Of a DNA stretch of 64,000 nt, positions 17,849 to 26,532 are shown piece after piece. The position numbers and the translations under genes are program-made. Within the stretch, counting starts at the first letter, position 1. Every line of letters starts with the position of its first letter. The notes beneath the pieces are model-generated. The model had not been told where the DNA came from. It was given only the letters and a program-made list of their open reading frames with translations, and ran no database searches. The stretch spans positions 3,512,001-3,576,000 of the forward strand of contig NZ_CP012946.1 in the NCBI RefSeq assembly GCF_001402875.1, written 5' to 3'. This DNA comes from Blastochloris viridis. GTDB taxonomy: Bacteria > Pseudomonadota > Alphaproteobacteria > Rhizobiales > Xanthobacteraceae.

Positions 17849-17982
17849 GCCGCGCTCCTGATCGTGATGGGGTGGCGGACCCTAGGCCGCCGGGCACGGC
17901 GGAGCAAGCGCCGCGCGGCGCCATCTGGACCCTGAAACTGGTGACAGGACGTTAACGCGCGCGCATCAAATCGCCGCCGCGC

Positions 17983-18444
17983 TCAGTATGGCGTGCCGTC
18001 ATTGTGGAGAAGCCGGCGCCGACCGTCGGGGCCGGGCGCGGCGAGCAGGTCGTGGTCGGGATAGTGGACGGTGTCGCTGTGCGGCGCCCGCGTGCCGACC
18101 TCGAGATAGCGCGCCGTCGCGGCGGTGCGGTTGACGAAGTGGTGGGCGTTCGCCACCCCGGCCTTGAAGCCGACGAACTCGCCCGCCTGCAGCACCTGCG
18201 CCCCGGCGTCGTCGACCAGCGTGATCTCGCCGGCCAGCACGAACACGAACTCGTCCTCGGCCGCGTGCCAATGCCGGAGCGCGGAGGCGGCGCCGGGGGC
18301 AAGCTCGGTGAGGTTGACGCCGAACTGGTCGAGCCCGAAGGCGTTGCCGAGGGCGTATTTGGTGCGGCCGGCGGTGATGGCGTCGAGAGGTGGCGGATAG
18401 AGCGTCGCGGTGCGCGGCGCGATGTCGGCCAGCGTCTTCTTCAT
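17983..18444 (-). CDS. Cupin domain protein
   Basis: This 153-residue protein is a single cupin barrel. Motif 1 is HWHAAEDEFVFVLAGEITL (HxH, E, then G) and motif 2 is GVANAHHFVNRTA, so a metal site with three His and one Glu is likely. These one-domain cupins often bind sugars or small acids; the substrate is unknown. The ATG at 18444 overlaps the stop of the hydroxyacid dehydrogenase (ATGA), indicating coupling and perhaps a shared pathway. Confidence 0.8.
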   Translation of the reverse strand: MKKTLADIAPRTATLYPPPLDAITAGRTKYALGNAFGLDQFGVNLTELAPGAASALRHWHAAEDEFVFVLAGEITLVDDAGAQVLQAGEFVGFKAGVANAHHFVNRTAATARYLEVGTRAPHSDTVHYPDHDLLAAPGPDGRRRLLHNDGTPY

Positions 18445-19439
18445 AGCATGCTGAGCAGCACGCGGTCGGGCGGCCGGTGGCCGTCGATGAAGGTCTTGAT
18501 GTTGACGATGACCTTCTCGCCCATGTCGATGCGGCCTTCCAGCGTCGCCGAGCCCATGTGCGGCAGGATGACAATGCGGCCGGCGCGGGCGAGCTTGATC
18601 AGCTTGGGGTTCAGCGCCGGCTCGTTCTCGAACACGTCGAGCCCGGCGCCAGCGAGTTCGCCGGCCTCGACCATGCGGATCAGCGCCGCCTCGTCGACCA
18701 CCCCGCCGCGGGCGGTGTTGACGATGTAGGCGTCCTTCTTCAGCAGCTTCAGCCGCCGCGCCGACAGCAGGTGGTAGGTCGCCGGGGTATGCGGGCAGTT
18801 GACCGAGACGATGTCGACCCGCGCCAGCATCTGGTCGAGGCTTTCCCAGTAGGTCGCCTCCAGTGATTGCTCGACCACCGCCGGCAGCCGGCGGCGGTTG
18901 TGGTAGTGGATCTGCATGCCGAAGGCGCGGGCGCGGCGCGCCACCGCCGAGCCGATCCGGCCCATGCCGACGATGCCGAGCCGCTTGCCGGCGATGCGCC
19001 GCCCGAGCATCCAGGTCGGCGCCCAGCCCGGCCATTCGCCGTGCTGCAGCACCTCCAGCCCTTCGACCAAGCGGCGCGGCACCGCGAGGATCAGCGCCAT
19101 GGTCATGTCGGCGGTGTCGTCGGTGAGGACGCCGGGGGTGTTGGTCACGGTGATGCCGCGCGACATCGCCACCTGCACGTCGATGTGGTCGACGCCGGTG
19201 CCGAAGCTGGCGATCAGCTTCAGGTTCGGCCCGGCGTGCGACAGCACGGCGGTGTCGATCCGGTCGGTCACCGTGGGCACCAGCACGTCGGCGCTCGCCA
19301 CCGCCGCGGCCAGCTCGGCCTGCGACATCGGATGGTCGTCGTCGTTGAGGCGGGCGTCGAACAATTCGCGCAGGCGCGTCTCGACCGCCGCGGGCAGCGC
19401 GCGCGTGACGATGACCAGGGGCTTTGTCTTGGCCGGCAT
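18441..19439 (-). CDS. D-2-hydroxyacid dehydrogenase (glyoxylate/hydroxypyruvate reductase-like)
   Basis: This 332-residue NAD(P)-dependent enzyme probably reduces glyoxylate or hydroxypyruvate. It shows the NAD-binding loop GIVGMGRIGSAVARRA and the catalytic set Arg in NTARGGVVDE, Glu in DVFENEP and His in LPHMGSAT. SFGTGVDHIDV and NTPGVLTDDTADM place it in the GyaR-like subgroup. An exact substrate cannot be assigned without comparison. It is the first gene of a two-gene unit with the cupin. Confidence 0.87.
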   Translation of the reverse strand: MPAKTKPLVIVTRALPAAVETRLRELFDARLNDDDHPMSQAELAAAVASADVLVPTVTDRIDTAVLSHAGPNLKLIASFGTGVDHIDVQVAMSRGITVTNTPGVLTDDTADMTMALILAVPRRLVEGLEVLQHGEWPGWAPTWMLGRRIAGKRLGIVGMGRIGSAVARRARAFGMQIHYHNRRRLPAVVEQSLEATYWESLDQMLARVDIVSVNCPHTPATYHLLSARRLKLLKKDAYIVNTARGGVVDEAALIRMVEAGELAGAGLDVFENEPALNPKLIKLARAGRIVILPHMGSATLEGRIDMGEKVIVNIKTFIDGHRPPDRVLLSML

Positions 19440-19626
19440 GTGGGGACCCCGAAACCCGATAAATACAATTTTAACCGGCCGAGCCGACTGTCGTCATCGG
19501 CGGACGGGGATTCCTCTCTACCAGACGGGTTCGGAAACTCAAGGCAGGCGGGGCCGAGGACCGGCATGCATCGATCGAAAGTGGAGCGAATACCGACGCT
19601 CTGCACGCGGTAGGGATCGTCCATTG

Positions 19627-20169
19627 ATGCGTTGGGTCGGAGTGGTGCTGATCGGGGCTGTGGCCGTTGCCGCGGCCGGAATGGTCGCGACCAAAGCCTC
19701 GCCACCGGCGCGCCCGGCCGAGGAGATCAACCGCGGCACCTATTCCGGCCTGCCGATCCCGCGCTTCGTCAGCCTGAAGGCGGACCGCGTCAACGTGCGC
19801 GGCGGCCCCTCCCGCGAGCACGAGGTGGTCTGGGTGTTCACCAAGCCCAGCCTGCCGGTCGAGATCACCGCCGAGTTCGAGACCTGGCGGCGGATCCGCG
19901 ACGTCGACGGCCAGGAGGGCTGGGTCTACCACTCGCTGCTGTCGGGCCGGCGTACCGCGGTGATCGCGCCGTGGTCGAAGGACATCTCCCTCGCGCTGCG
20001 CGCCGACCGTTCGGCCGAGGCCGGCGTCACCGCCCACCTGCAGCCGGGCGTGCTCGGTCTCGTGCGCGCCTGCCGCGCCGGCTGGTGCCGCCTTGCCGGC
20101 GAGGGGTTCGACGGCTGGATCCAGCAGGACCGGCTGTGGGGCGTCTACCCCAACGAAGTGATCGACTGA
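19627..20169 (+). CDS. Exported SH3-domain protein
   Basis: This 180-residue protein has one N-terminal hydrophobic helix or signal segment (VGVVLIGAVAVAAAGMVA) and two bacterial SH3-like repeats. The first covers VSLKADRVNVRGGPSREHEVVWVF...WRRIRDVDGQEGWVYHSLL. The second covers LRADRSAEAGVTAHLQPGVLGLVRACRAGWCRLAGEGFDGWIQ. It belongs to the alphaproteobacterial SH3_4 group of periplasmic proteins, thought to contact peptidoglycan or envelope partners. ATG 19627 follows TAGGGAT; longer in-frame extensions overlap the divergent promoter region. Confidence 0.78.
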   Translation: MRWVGVVLIGAVAVAAAGMVATKASPPARPAEEINRGTYSGLPIPRFVSLKADRVNVRGGPSREHEVVWVFTKPSLPVEITAEFETWRRIRDVDGQEGWVYHSLLSGRRTAVIAPWSKDISLALRADRSAEAGVTAHLQPGVLGLVRACRAGWCRLAGEGFDGWIQQDRLWGVYPNEVID

Positions 20170-20319
20170 TCGAAGGTCCGCACCGTCGCCTGGCCGCGGC
20201 ATCTGCGTTGCCGCGCGACGATAGCCGCACACCGAAGCACCCGGAACCCTGGCGTAAGGCTGGCCGCGCGGGCGCGAAAAAGCACGTCTGCCGGTCGGCG
20301 ATGTCGCCAACGGTGGCGG

Positions 20320-20844
20320 TCAGCTGGTGCTCTTGCGCCGGACCCGCACCACCACGTCGACCCGCGCCACCTCGTAGCCCGGCGGCGGCTCGGGCGTCTT
20401 GTCCATGTTCACCGCCGACAGGGGGATGTCGAGCAGCTCGTTCTCCCCCTCAAGAAAGAAGTGGTGGTGGTCGTGGACGTTGGTGTCGAAGAAGGCGCGG
20501 GAGCCGTCGAGCGCCAGCTCGCGGAGCAGGCCGACTTCGGTGAACTGGTGCAGCGTGTTGTAGACGGTGGCGAGCGACACCGGGAAGCGGGCGCGCTGGG
20601 CCTCCTCGTGCAGGATCTCCGCCGAAATGTGGCGGTCGCCCTTGGCGAACAGCAGCCAGCCCAGCGCCAGCCGCTGGCGGGTCGGCCGCAGGCCGGCTTC
20701 CTTCAGCATCTGGCGAACGTCGTGGAACGGACAGCCGGTTCGCGCGTGATGCAGCGACGGATCGCGCAGCCGCGCCACCGGCAGCATCTCGGCACCGGTC
20801 GGCGTCGCGTCGATTGAGCGATTGAAGCGAGGCAGCTCGTTCAT
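20320..20844 (-). CDS. irr: Iron response regulator Irr (Fur family)
   Basis: This 174-residue Fur-family regulator controls iron and heme genes in Rhizobiales. A heme-regulatory-like motif GCPFHDV (Cys38) precedes the DNA-binding domain (LRPTRQRLALGWLLF...VSLATVYNTLHQF). The histidine cluster NVHDHHHFF, part of the second heme/metal site, follows, and the C-terminus is VDVVVRVRRK. Irr is degraded or inactivated in iron- or heme-replete cells. The start is uncertain: ATGs at 20862 and 20976 are also in frame, the latter with AAAGGA 11 nt upstream. It is divergent from fabA, as in many Rhizobiales. Confidence 0.9.
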   Translation of the reverse strand: MNELPRFNRSIDATPTGAEMLPVARLRDPSLHHARTGCPFHDVRQMLKEAGLRPTRQRLALGWLLFAKGDRHISAEILHEEAQRARFPVSLATVYNTLHQFTEVGLLRELALDGSRAFFDTNVHDHHHFFLEGENELLDIPLSAVNMDKTPEPPPGYEVARVDVVVRVRRKSTS

Positions 20845-20862
20845 CTTGGGTCGGTCGTCCAT

Positions 20863-21232
20863 TGGTCCAAGCAGGCGCTCCGCCCATCCCCCGTCCACTG
20901 GTGGATTCGGCGCGCCCGCAGGTGATTCAAGCCCCTTGAAACCTGCTGGGCCGAGCTTGTCTTTCGTTCCCCGCATCCCGTTTGACGTCCTTTCGCCATC
21001 CGCCCGCGCACCTTAACGGCTGAACGCGGGGGCCGGACAGCGTAGGATGCCATCGAAGAGCGGTAATGTCCGCGTCATCATCATAGGGATGACGAGGGCA
21101 TCTTGCAACTAGCTTGCAACAAGCGCTTTCACGAATGAGACCAGTTTGCGGACGCATAACGCCTTTCGCGTCGTTTGACGGCTTGGATGGCGGCATTTTC
21201 GTGTGTTAGGAGAGCGCGTCTGGGAGCGACCG
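20863..21232. promoter_or_regulatory. irr / fabA divergent control region
   Basis: This is the intergenic region between irr and fabA. Two self-complementary TTGCAA boxes at 21103-21108 and 21114-21119 are spaced 11 bp centre to centre, about one helical turn, and could be an operator. No clear ICE box is seen. If irr starts at 20976, part of this stretch is coding. Confidence 0.4.
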
Positions 21233-21814
21233 ATGGCAGCAAAGTCTGCGGAAGAAACCGGGGGTAACGCGTTGCAGGAATCGTCGACGGTGCGGCAGTC
21301 GAGCTACGACTACGAAGATCTGATCGCCTGCGGGCGTGGGGATTTGTTTGGACCCGGCAATGCGCAGCTGCCGTTGCCGCCGATGCTGATGTTCGACCGT
21401 ATCGTCGAGATCTCCGAGCATGGCGGCGAGTACGGCAAGGGCATGGTTCGCGCCGAGCTCGATGTGAAGCCGGACCTGTGGTTCTTTCCCTGCCACTTCA
21501 AGGGCGATCCGGTGATGCCGGGCTGCCTCGGCCTCGACGCGCTGTGGCAGATGGTCGGGTTCTTCCTCGGCTGGCTGGGCTCGCCGGGGCAGGGCCGCGC
21601 GCTCGGGCTGGGCGAGCTGAAGTTCGCCGGCCAAGTGCTGCCGACCGTGAAGAAGGTGGTGTACGGCGTCGATTTCAAGCGGGTCATGCGCACCAAGCTG
21701 GTGCTCGGCATCGCCGACGGCTGGCTGGCGGCGGACGGCACCGTGATCTATCGCGCCAAGGATTTGAAGGTCGGGTTGTTCCGGGCCGGCGAGTCCGCTC
21801 CGCAGGCTGTTTGA
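21233..21814 (+). CDS. fabA: 3-hydroxydecanoyl-ACP dehydratase/isomerase FabA
   Basis: This 193-residue bifunctional enzyme dehydrates 3-hydroxydecanoyl-ACP and isomerises trans-2- to cis-3-decenoyl-ACP, the entry to anaerobic unsaturated fatty acid synthesis. The active-site His88 and Asp102 lie in [24 protein letters not shown], spaced exactly as in the E. coli enzyme. ATG 21233 follows GGGAG; the N-terminal 20 residues are longer than in E. coli. It is the first gene of the fabA-fabB-fabI group, opposite irr. Confidence 0.96.
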   Translation: MAAKSAEETGGNALQESSTVRQSSYDYEDLIACGRGDLFGPGNAQLPLPPMLMFDRIVEISEHGGEYGKGMVRAELDVKPDLWFFPCHFKGDPVMPGCLGLDALWQMVGFFLGWLGSPGQGRALGLGELKFAGQVLPTVKKVVYGVDFKRVMRTKLVLGIADGWLAADGTVIYRAKDLKVGLFRAGESAPQAV

Positions 21815-21872
21815 TCCCACTGGCGGCGGCGACGCCCCCGGCGCCGCTCCATGAGCGCTTTAAGAGGCTCCA

Positions 21873-23093
21873 ATGAGACGGGTCGTCGTCACCGGAATGG
21901 GGATCGTGTCCTCGATCGGCAACAATGTGCAGGAGGTTACCGCCTCGCTGCGCGAGGCGAAGTCCGGCGTGGTGTTCGCCGACGACTACGCCAAGCTCGG
22001 TTTCCGCTCGCAGGTCCACGGCGCCCCCACCCTGAACGCCGAGGATGTGGTCGACCGCCGCGCCATGCGCTTCCACGGCGGCGGCACCGCCTGGAACCAC
22101 GTCGCGATGGACCAGGCGATCCGCGACGCCGGGCTCGAGGAGAACGAGGTCTCCAACGCGCGCACCGGCATCATCATGGGCTCCGGCGGCACCTCGACCA
22201 AGACCATCGTCGAGGCCGCCGACATCGCCCGCACCAAGGGGCCGAAGCGGATCGGCCCGTTCGCGGTGCCCAAGGCGATGTCGTCGACCGCCTCGGCCAC
22301 GCTCGCCACCTGGTTCAAGATCAAGGGCATGAGCTACTCGATCTCGGCCGCCTGCGCGACCACCAACATCTGCATCGGCAACGCCTTCGAGCAGATCAAG
22401 TGGGGCAACCAGGACATCATGTTCGCCGGCGGCTGCGAGGATCTCGACTGGACGCTGTCGGTGCTGTTCGACGCCATGGGTGCGATGTCGTCGAAGTACA
22501 ACGACCGGCCGCAGGTCGCCTCCCGCGCCTATGACGTCAACCGCGACGGCTTCGTCATCGCCGGCGGCGCCGGCGTGCTGGTGCTGGAGGAGCTGGAGCA
22601 CGCCAAGGCGCGCGGCGCCCGCATCTACGGCGAGGTCGCCGGCTACTCCGCAACCTCCGATGGCGCCGACATGGTGGCGCCGTCCGGCGAGGGCGCCGAG
22701 CGGGCGATGCGGCTGGCGATGGACCAGATCAACTGCAAGGTCGACTACATCAACCCGCACGCCACCTCGACGCCGATCGGCGATCTCAAGGAGATGGAGG
22801 CGATCCGCGCGGTGTTCGGCGCCGACGGCTGTCCGCCGATCTCGGCGACCAAGTCGCTCACCGGCCACTCGCAGGGCGCCACCGGCGTCCACGAGGCGAT
22901 CTATTCACTTTTGATGATGAACAACGGCTTCATCTGCGAGAGCGCCAATATCGAGGAGATCGATCCGGCCTTCGCCGACATGCCGATCGTGCGCAAGCGC
23001 ATCGACAATGCCCAGCTCGGCTGCGTGCTCTCCAACGGCTTCGGCTTCGGCGGAACCAATTCCTGCGTCATTCTGAAGCGACTGGATGCCTGA
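21873..23093 (+). CDS. fabB: 3-oxoacyl-ACP synthase I FabB
   Basis: This 406-residue condensing enzyme elongates cis-unsaturated acyl-ACPs made by FabA. The Cys-His-His triad is visible: Cys161 in ISAACATT, His296 in NPHATSTPIGD and His332 in TGHSQGATG, plus the GFGGTN C-terminal loop. The start MRRVVVTGMGIVSSIG is the normal family N-terminus. It follows fabA by 58 nt and is surely co-transcribed. The FabA/FabB pair means oxygen-independent unsaturated fatty acid synthesis. Confidence 0.96.
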   Translation: MRRVVVTGMGIVSSIGNNVQEVTASLREAKSGVVFADDYAKLGFRSQVHGAPTLNAEDVVDRRAMRFHGGGTAWNHVAMDQAIRDAGLEENEVSNARTGIIMGSGGTSTKTIVEAADIARTKGPKRIGPFAVPKAMSSTASATLATWFKIKGMSYSISAACATTNICIGNAFEQIKWGNQDIMFAGGCEDLDWTLSVLFDAMGAMSSKYNDRPQVASRAYDVNRDGFVIAGGAGVLVLEELEHAKARGARIYGEVAGYSATSDGADMVAPSGEGAERAMRLAMDQINCKVDYINPHATSTPIGDLKEMEAIRAVFGADGCPPISATKSLTGHSQGATGVHEAIYSLLMMNNGFICESANIEEIDPAFADMPIVRKRIDNAQLGCVLSNGFGFGGTNSCVILKRLDA

Positions 23094-23403
23094 CCGCAGG
23101 CCGGCCAGACCGTATGTCCTATTGTGATCGCGCCAGCGGTCGTCGAAAGTTGAATTTCAATGCCCGCGGTTTCGGCGCGATCTGAAGCCCGGACGATCCG
23201 GTGATTGCCGGCAATGTGACGAAGGGTCTCGGGCTCCGGCGCGGCGGCTGATGCCGTCCGGAGCGGCTGAGTGTAACCGCTATGGGTTCGATAGCCGCCG
23301 AAAAATCGGTGGGTACGGCCGCCAAACCAACCATCCGTCACGCGGATGTCGCAGGCGCGCGACATCACGGGTCATTGGACCGCGCGGGATGGAAGGACAG
23401 CAC
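23094..23403. other. fabB-fabI spacer
   Basis: The 310-nt spacer holds the fabI ribosome-binding site (GGAAGGA at 23391-23397). No other gene or signal is recognised. Its length leaves room for a separate fabI promoter. Confidence 0.5.
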
Positions 23404-24279
23404 ATGGGAATCGTGGGCATGAACGGGCTCCTGCACGGCAAACGCGGTTTGGTGATGGGCGTGGCCAACAACCATTCCATCGCCTGGGGGATCGCCAAAA
23501 CCCTCGCCGCGCACGGAGCTCAGCTCGCCTTCACCTATCAGGGCGAGGCGCTCGGCAAGCGGGTCAAGCCGCTGGCCGCCAGCGTCGGCTCGGACTTCGT
23601 GGTGCCGTGCGATGTCGAGGATGCCGCCAGCGTCGACCAGATGTTCGGCGAAATCTCGGCGGCCTGGGGCAGCCTCGATTTCCTGGTCCACGCCATCGCC
23701 TTCTCCGACAAGGGCGAGCTGAAGGGCCGCTACGCCGACACCACGCGCGACAACTTCGTGCGCACCATGGTGATCTCGTGCTTCTCGTTCACCGAGATCG
23801 TCCGGCGCGCTGCCCAGCTGATGCCGGCCGGCGGCTCGATCGTCACCCTGACCTATGGCGGCTCGACCCGCGTGATGCCCAATTACAACGTGATGGGCGT
23901 CGCCAAGGCGGCGCTGGAGGCCTCGGTGCGCTACCTCGCCGCCGATTTCGGCCCGCGCGGCATCCGCGTCAACGCCGTATCGGCCGGCCCGGTGCGCACG
24001 CTGGCCGGCTCGGGCATCTCCGACGCCCGGCTGATGTTCAACTACCAAAAGCGCCACGCCCCGCTGCGCCGCACCGTGTCGATCGATGAGGTCGGCGGCG
24101 CCGCGCTCTACCTGCTGTCGGACCTTTCGACCGGAACCACCGGCGAAATCCACTTCGTCGACTCCGGCTACAACATCATCTCGATGCCGCACCCCGAGGC
24201 GCTGAAGACGGTCGACGCCGCCGAGGAAGCCGCCGAGGCGCAGGAGGCGGCCGAGGCCCAGGGCGCCGCCGCGGAATGA
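23404..24279 (+). CDS. fabI: Enoyl-ACP reductase (NADH) FabI
   Basis: This 291-residue short-chain reductase performs the last step of each fatty acid elongation cycle; it is the family targeted by triclosan-type inhibitors. Features are GVANNHSIAWGIAK (cofactor loop), the catalytic Tyr-X6-Lys YNVMGVAK, and the substrate-loop segment VRTLAGSGISDA. ATG 23404 is set by GGAAGGA six bases upstream. The C-terminus carries an unusual ~20-residue Ala/Glu-rich tail beyond the normal end at SMPHPEAL. A terminator follows at 24322. Confidence 0.94.
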   Translation: MGIVGMNGLLHGKRGLVMGVANNHSIAWGIAKTLAAHGAQLAFTYQGEALGKRVKPLAASVGSDFVVPCDVEDAASVDQMFGEISAAWGSLDFLVHAIAFSDKGELKGRYADTTRDNFVRTMVISCFSFTEIVRRAAQLMPAGGSIVTLTYGGSTRVMPNYNVMGVAKAALEASVRYLAADFGPRGIRVNAVSAGPVRTLAGSGISDARLMFNYQKRHAPLRRTVSIDEVGGAALYLLSDLSTGTTGEIHFVDSGYNIISMPHPEALKTVDAAEEAAEAQEAAEAQGAAAE

Positions 24280-24321
24280 TGCGCGTCCGGCCGCCCGAGC
24301 CGGCAACCGTATGATCCCAGG

Positions 24322-24344
24322 CCCGGCCGCAACGGCCGGGTTTT
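24322..24344 (+). terminator. Intrinsic terminator after fabI
   Basis: A perfect 8-bp GC stem (CCCGGCCG at 24322-24329 and CGGCCGGG at 24333-24340) with a CAA loop is followed by TTTT. It ends the fabA-fabB-fabI transcription unit. Confidence 0.75.
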
Positions 24345-24528
24345 GTCCGGTCGGCCCGGCGCCCCCGCCGTTTGGCGCGGCTCGGCGCAAGCCGTCGCCG
24401 GGCGCGGCATGACCTTTCGGAATGCCGGCCATAAACGCTCCGCCGTGGGGCCTTGAAAGCGTCACAGAGGCTCGCCAAGGTTCCAGCCCGGCACCTGGGG
24501 GTGCGTTCCATCACCGCCGTGGTTTTCC

Positions 24529-26382
24529 GTGAGCGCCCGATCCTTCACCAAACGTCTTGGCTTTGCGCTGGTCGGGTTCGCCGGCGTGCTGTTGGCCGGC
24601 GCGATCGGGCTGCGCATGGTGGTATCGAACCAGGATGTCCACGACGCGGTGCTCGCGGCGCTCAGCAAGGACGGCACGAACTCCTTTACGGTGGGCAACC
24701 TCAAGATCCTGGCCTGGCCCCGCCCGGTCGCGGTGCTTGAGGACGTGGCCTTCGGCGACACCGGCCCGGCCAGGGTGATGGCGCCGACCGTCACCGCCAC
24801 GCTCAACGTGCTGCCGCTGCTGTTCGGCAAGGTCGAAATCGGCGACCTCAAGCTGGAGCGCGCGCAGGTGGTGCTGACCGTCACCGACGGCATGGCGGTA
24901 TCCGCCGGCAGGGATGACGACACCCCGGACATCCGCCTCGTCGACGGCCGCGTCAGCATCGTCGGCCCCCACGGCCCGATCGAACAGCTCGACGAGGTGA
25001 CCGCCGACGTCGTGCAGGACTCCTCGACGCTGAAGCTGTCCGGCACCTTCCGCCTCAGGGGCGAGGCGGTCGAGGCGGTACTGTCGCTCGGCGACACGGT
25101 CGCGCTCGCCCGCGGCGCCCGCGCCCCGCTGCGGCTGCGGCTGACGACGGCGGCGGCGGAGCTGGCGTTCAACGGCCATGCTTTGGCTGGCCGCAACCTT
25201 CAGCTCGACGGCGCGCTGGCGGTGGACGGCACCTCGCTGCGCAACGCGCTGACCTGGTACGATTTCGAGCCGGCGGTGCGCGGCGGCCTTGGCCGCTTCT
25301 CCCTGGCCGGGCACGTCACGGTGTCGGGCGGGCAGTTCGCCCTGCGCCGCGCCAGCCTGGAGCTCGACGGCAACCGGGCCGAGGGCGGGCTGACGGTGCG
25401 GGTCGAGAACGGCCGACCGACCGTCCAGGGCACGCTGGCCGCGCCGGTGCTGAACCTCGATCCCTACGTCGTCCAGCTGCCCGTGCTGCAGGCGGGGCGC
25501 TGGGCCAGCGAGCGGTTCGACATTTCCGCCCTGACCGCGCTCGACGCTGACCTCCGCCTCTCCGCCGGCAGCATCGCCATCGGATCGGTTACGTTTGGAC
25601 GAACTGCCGGCGCGGTGGTCGTCCGCGGCGGCCGGCTGTCGCTGACGCTCGGCGAGGCCGAGGCGTTCGCCGGCGTGCTGCGCGGCACGCTGGCGCTGAC
25701 GCAGGCGGCCGACGGCGCCGAGCTGCGCGTCGATGCCGTCGCCCACGACGTCGACCTCGACCGCTTCGGCCAGGACGTGTTCGGGACCCGCCGGTTCGAA
25801 GGCCGCGGCGTGATGGTGATGGGCCTGGAGGGCCACGGCGCCAGCGCCGCGGCGGTCGCCCGCAGCCTGACCGGCGAGGTCAAGGTCAATGCCACCGCCG
25901 GCGCGCTGACCGGGGTCAATGTCGAGCAGATTCTTCGCCGCATCGAGAAGCGGCCGCTGGTGGGCACCGGCGATTTGCGCGGCGGCCGCACCGCGTTCGA
26001 CCGGCTGGCGGTGCAGTTGCAGGTGATCGATGGCCGCGCCACCTGCGAGGACGTCGTCATGGAAGGGCCCTTGGTGCGCATCTCCGTGGTCGGCGCCGCC
26101 TCGATCGGCGAGCGCATGCTCGATCTCAAGGGGGTGGCGGCGCTGGTGAAGACCACCGGCAACGGCTTCGAGCTGCCGTTTGTGATCCGCGGGCCGTGGG
26201 ACAGCCCCTCGGTGGTGCCCGACGCCGAGAGCCTGATTCGCCGCTCCGGTGCCGCCGCGCCGCTCCTCGAGCGCGCGGTGCAGCAGGTCGAGCCGGTGGC
26301 GGCGCCCACCGCAACCGCCGCAACCGCCGCGGGCGCGGCCGGTGCGGCTGCGGGCACCCCGGCCGGCACCGATACGCCCTGA
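24529..26382 (+). CDS. AsmA-family envelope protein
   Basis: This 617-residue AsmA/TamB-like protein is anchored in the inner membrane by one N-terminal helix (LGFALVGFAGVLLAGAIGLRMVV). The rest is beta-rich and periplasmic. The AsmA C-terminal signature is clear: LTGEVKVNATAGALTGVNVEQILRRIE followed by FDRLAVQLQVIDGRATCEDVVMEGPLVRISVVGAASIGERMLDLKG and LPFVIRGPWDSPSVVPD. Family members are implicated in phospholipid transport to, and assembly of, the outer membrane. It ends in an Ala/Thr-rich low-complexity tail. The start codon is GTG without a strong ribosome-binding site. Confidence 0.82.
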   Translation: MSARSFTKRLGFALVGFAGVLLAGAIGLRMVVSNQDVHDAVLAALSKDGTNSFTVGNLKILAWPRPVAVLEDVAFGDTGPARVMAPTVTATLNVLPLLFGKVEIGDLKLERAQVVLTVTDGMAVSAGRDDDTPDIRLVDGRVSIVGPHGPIEQLDEVTADVVQDSSTLKLSGTFRLRGEAVEAVLSLGDTVALARGARAPLRLRLTTAAAELAFNGHALAGRNLQLDGALAVDGTSLRNALTWYDFEPAVRGGLGRFSLAGHVTVSGGQFALRRASLELDGNRAEGGLTVRVENGRPTVQGTLAAPVLNLDPYVVQLPVLQAGRWASERFDISALTALDADLRLSAGSIAIGSVTFGRTAGAVVVRGGRLSLTLGEAEAFAGVLRGTLALTQAADGAELRVDAVAHDVDLDRFGQDVFGTRRFEGRGVMVMGLEGHGASAAAVARSLTGEVKVNATAGALTGVNVEQILRRIEKRPLVGTGDLRGGRTAFDRLAVQLQVIDGRATCEDVVMEGPLVRISVVGAASIGERMLDLKGVAALVKTTGNGFELPFVIRGPWDSPSVVPDAESLIRRSGAAAPLLERAVQQVEPVAAPTATAATAAGAAGAAAGTPAGTDTP

Positions 26383-26532
26383 GGTCCCCCAGCGGCAGCT
26401 GGCAGCAAAAGCTGCGTCGCCGCGGCGTGTCCCTAAAACTTGGGCTTGCCCAATGCGCCGGCCGGCGCAATCGTTGCGTGGCCGACCCGGCCGCCCGGCG
26501 GTCCCGATTCCCTTTCCGGTTCGTGCATTGCC

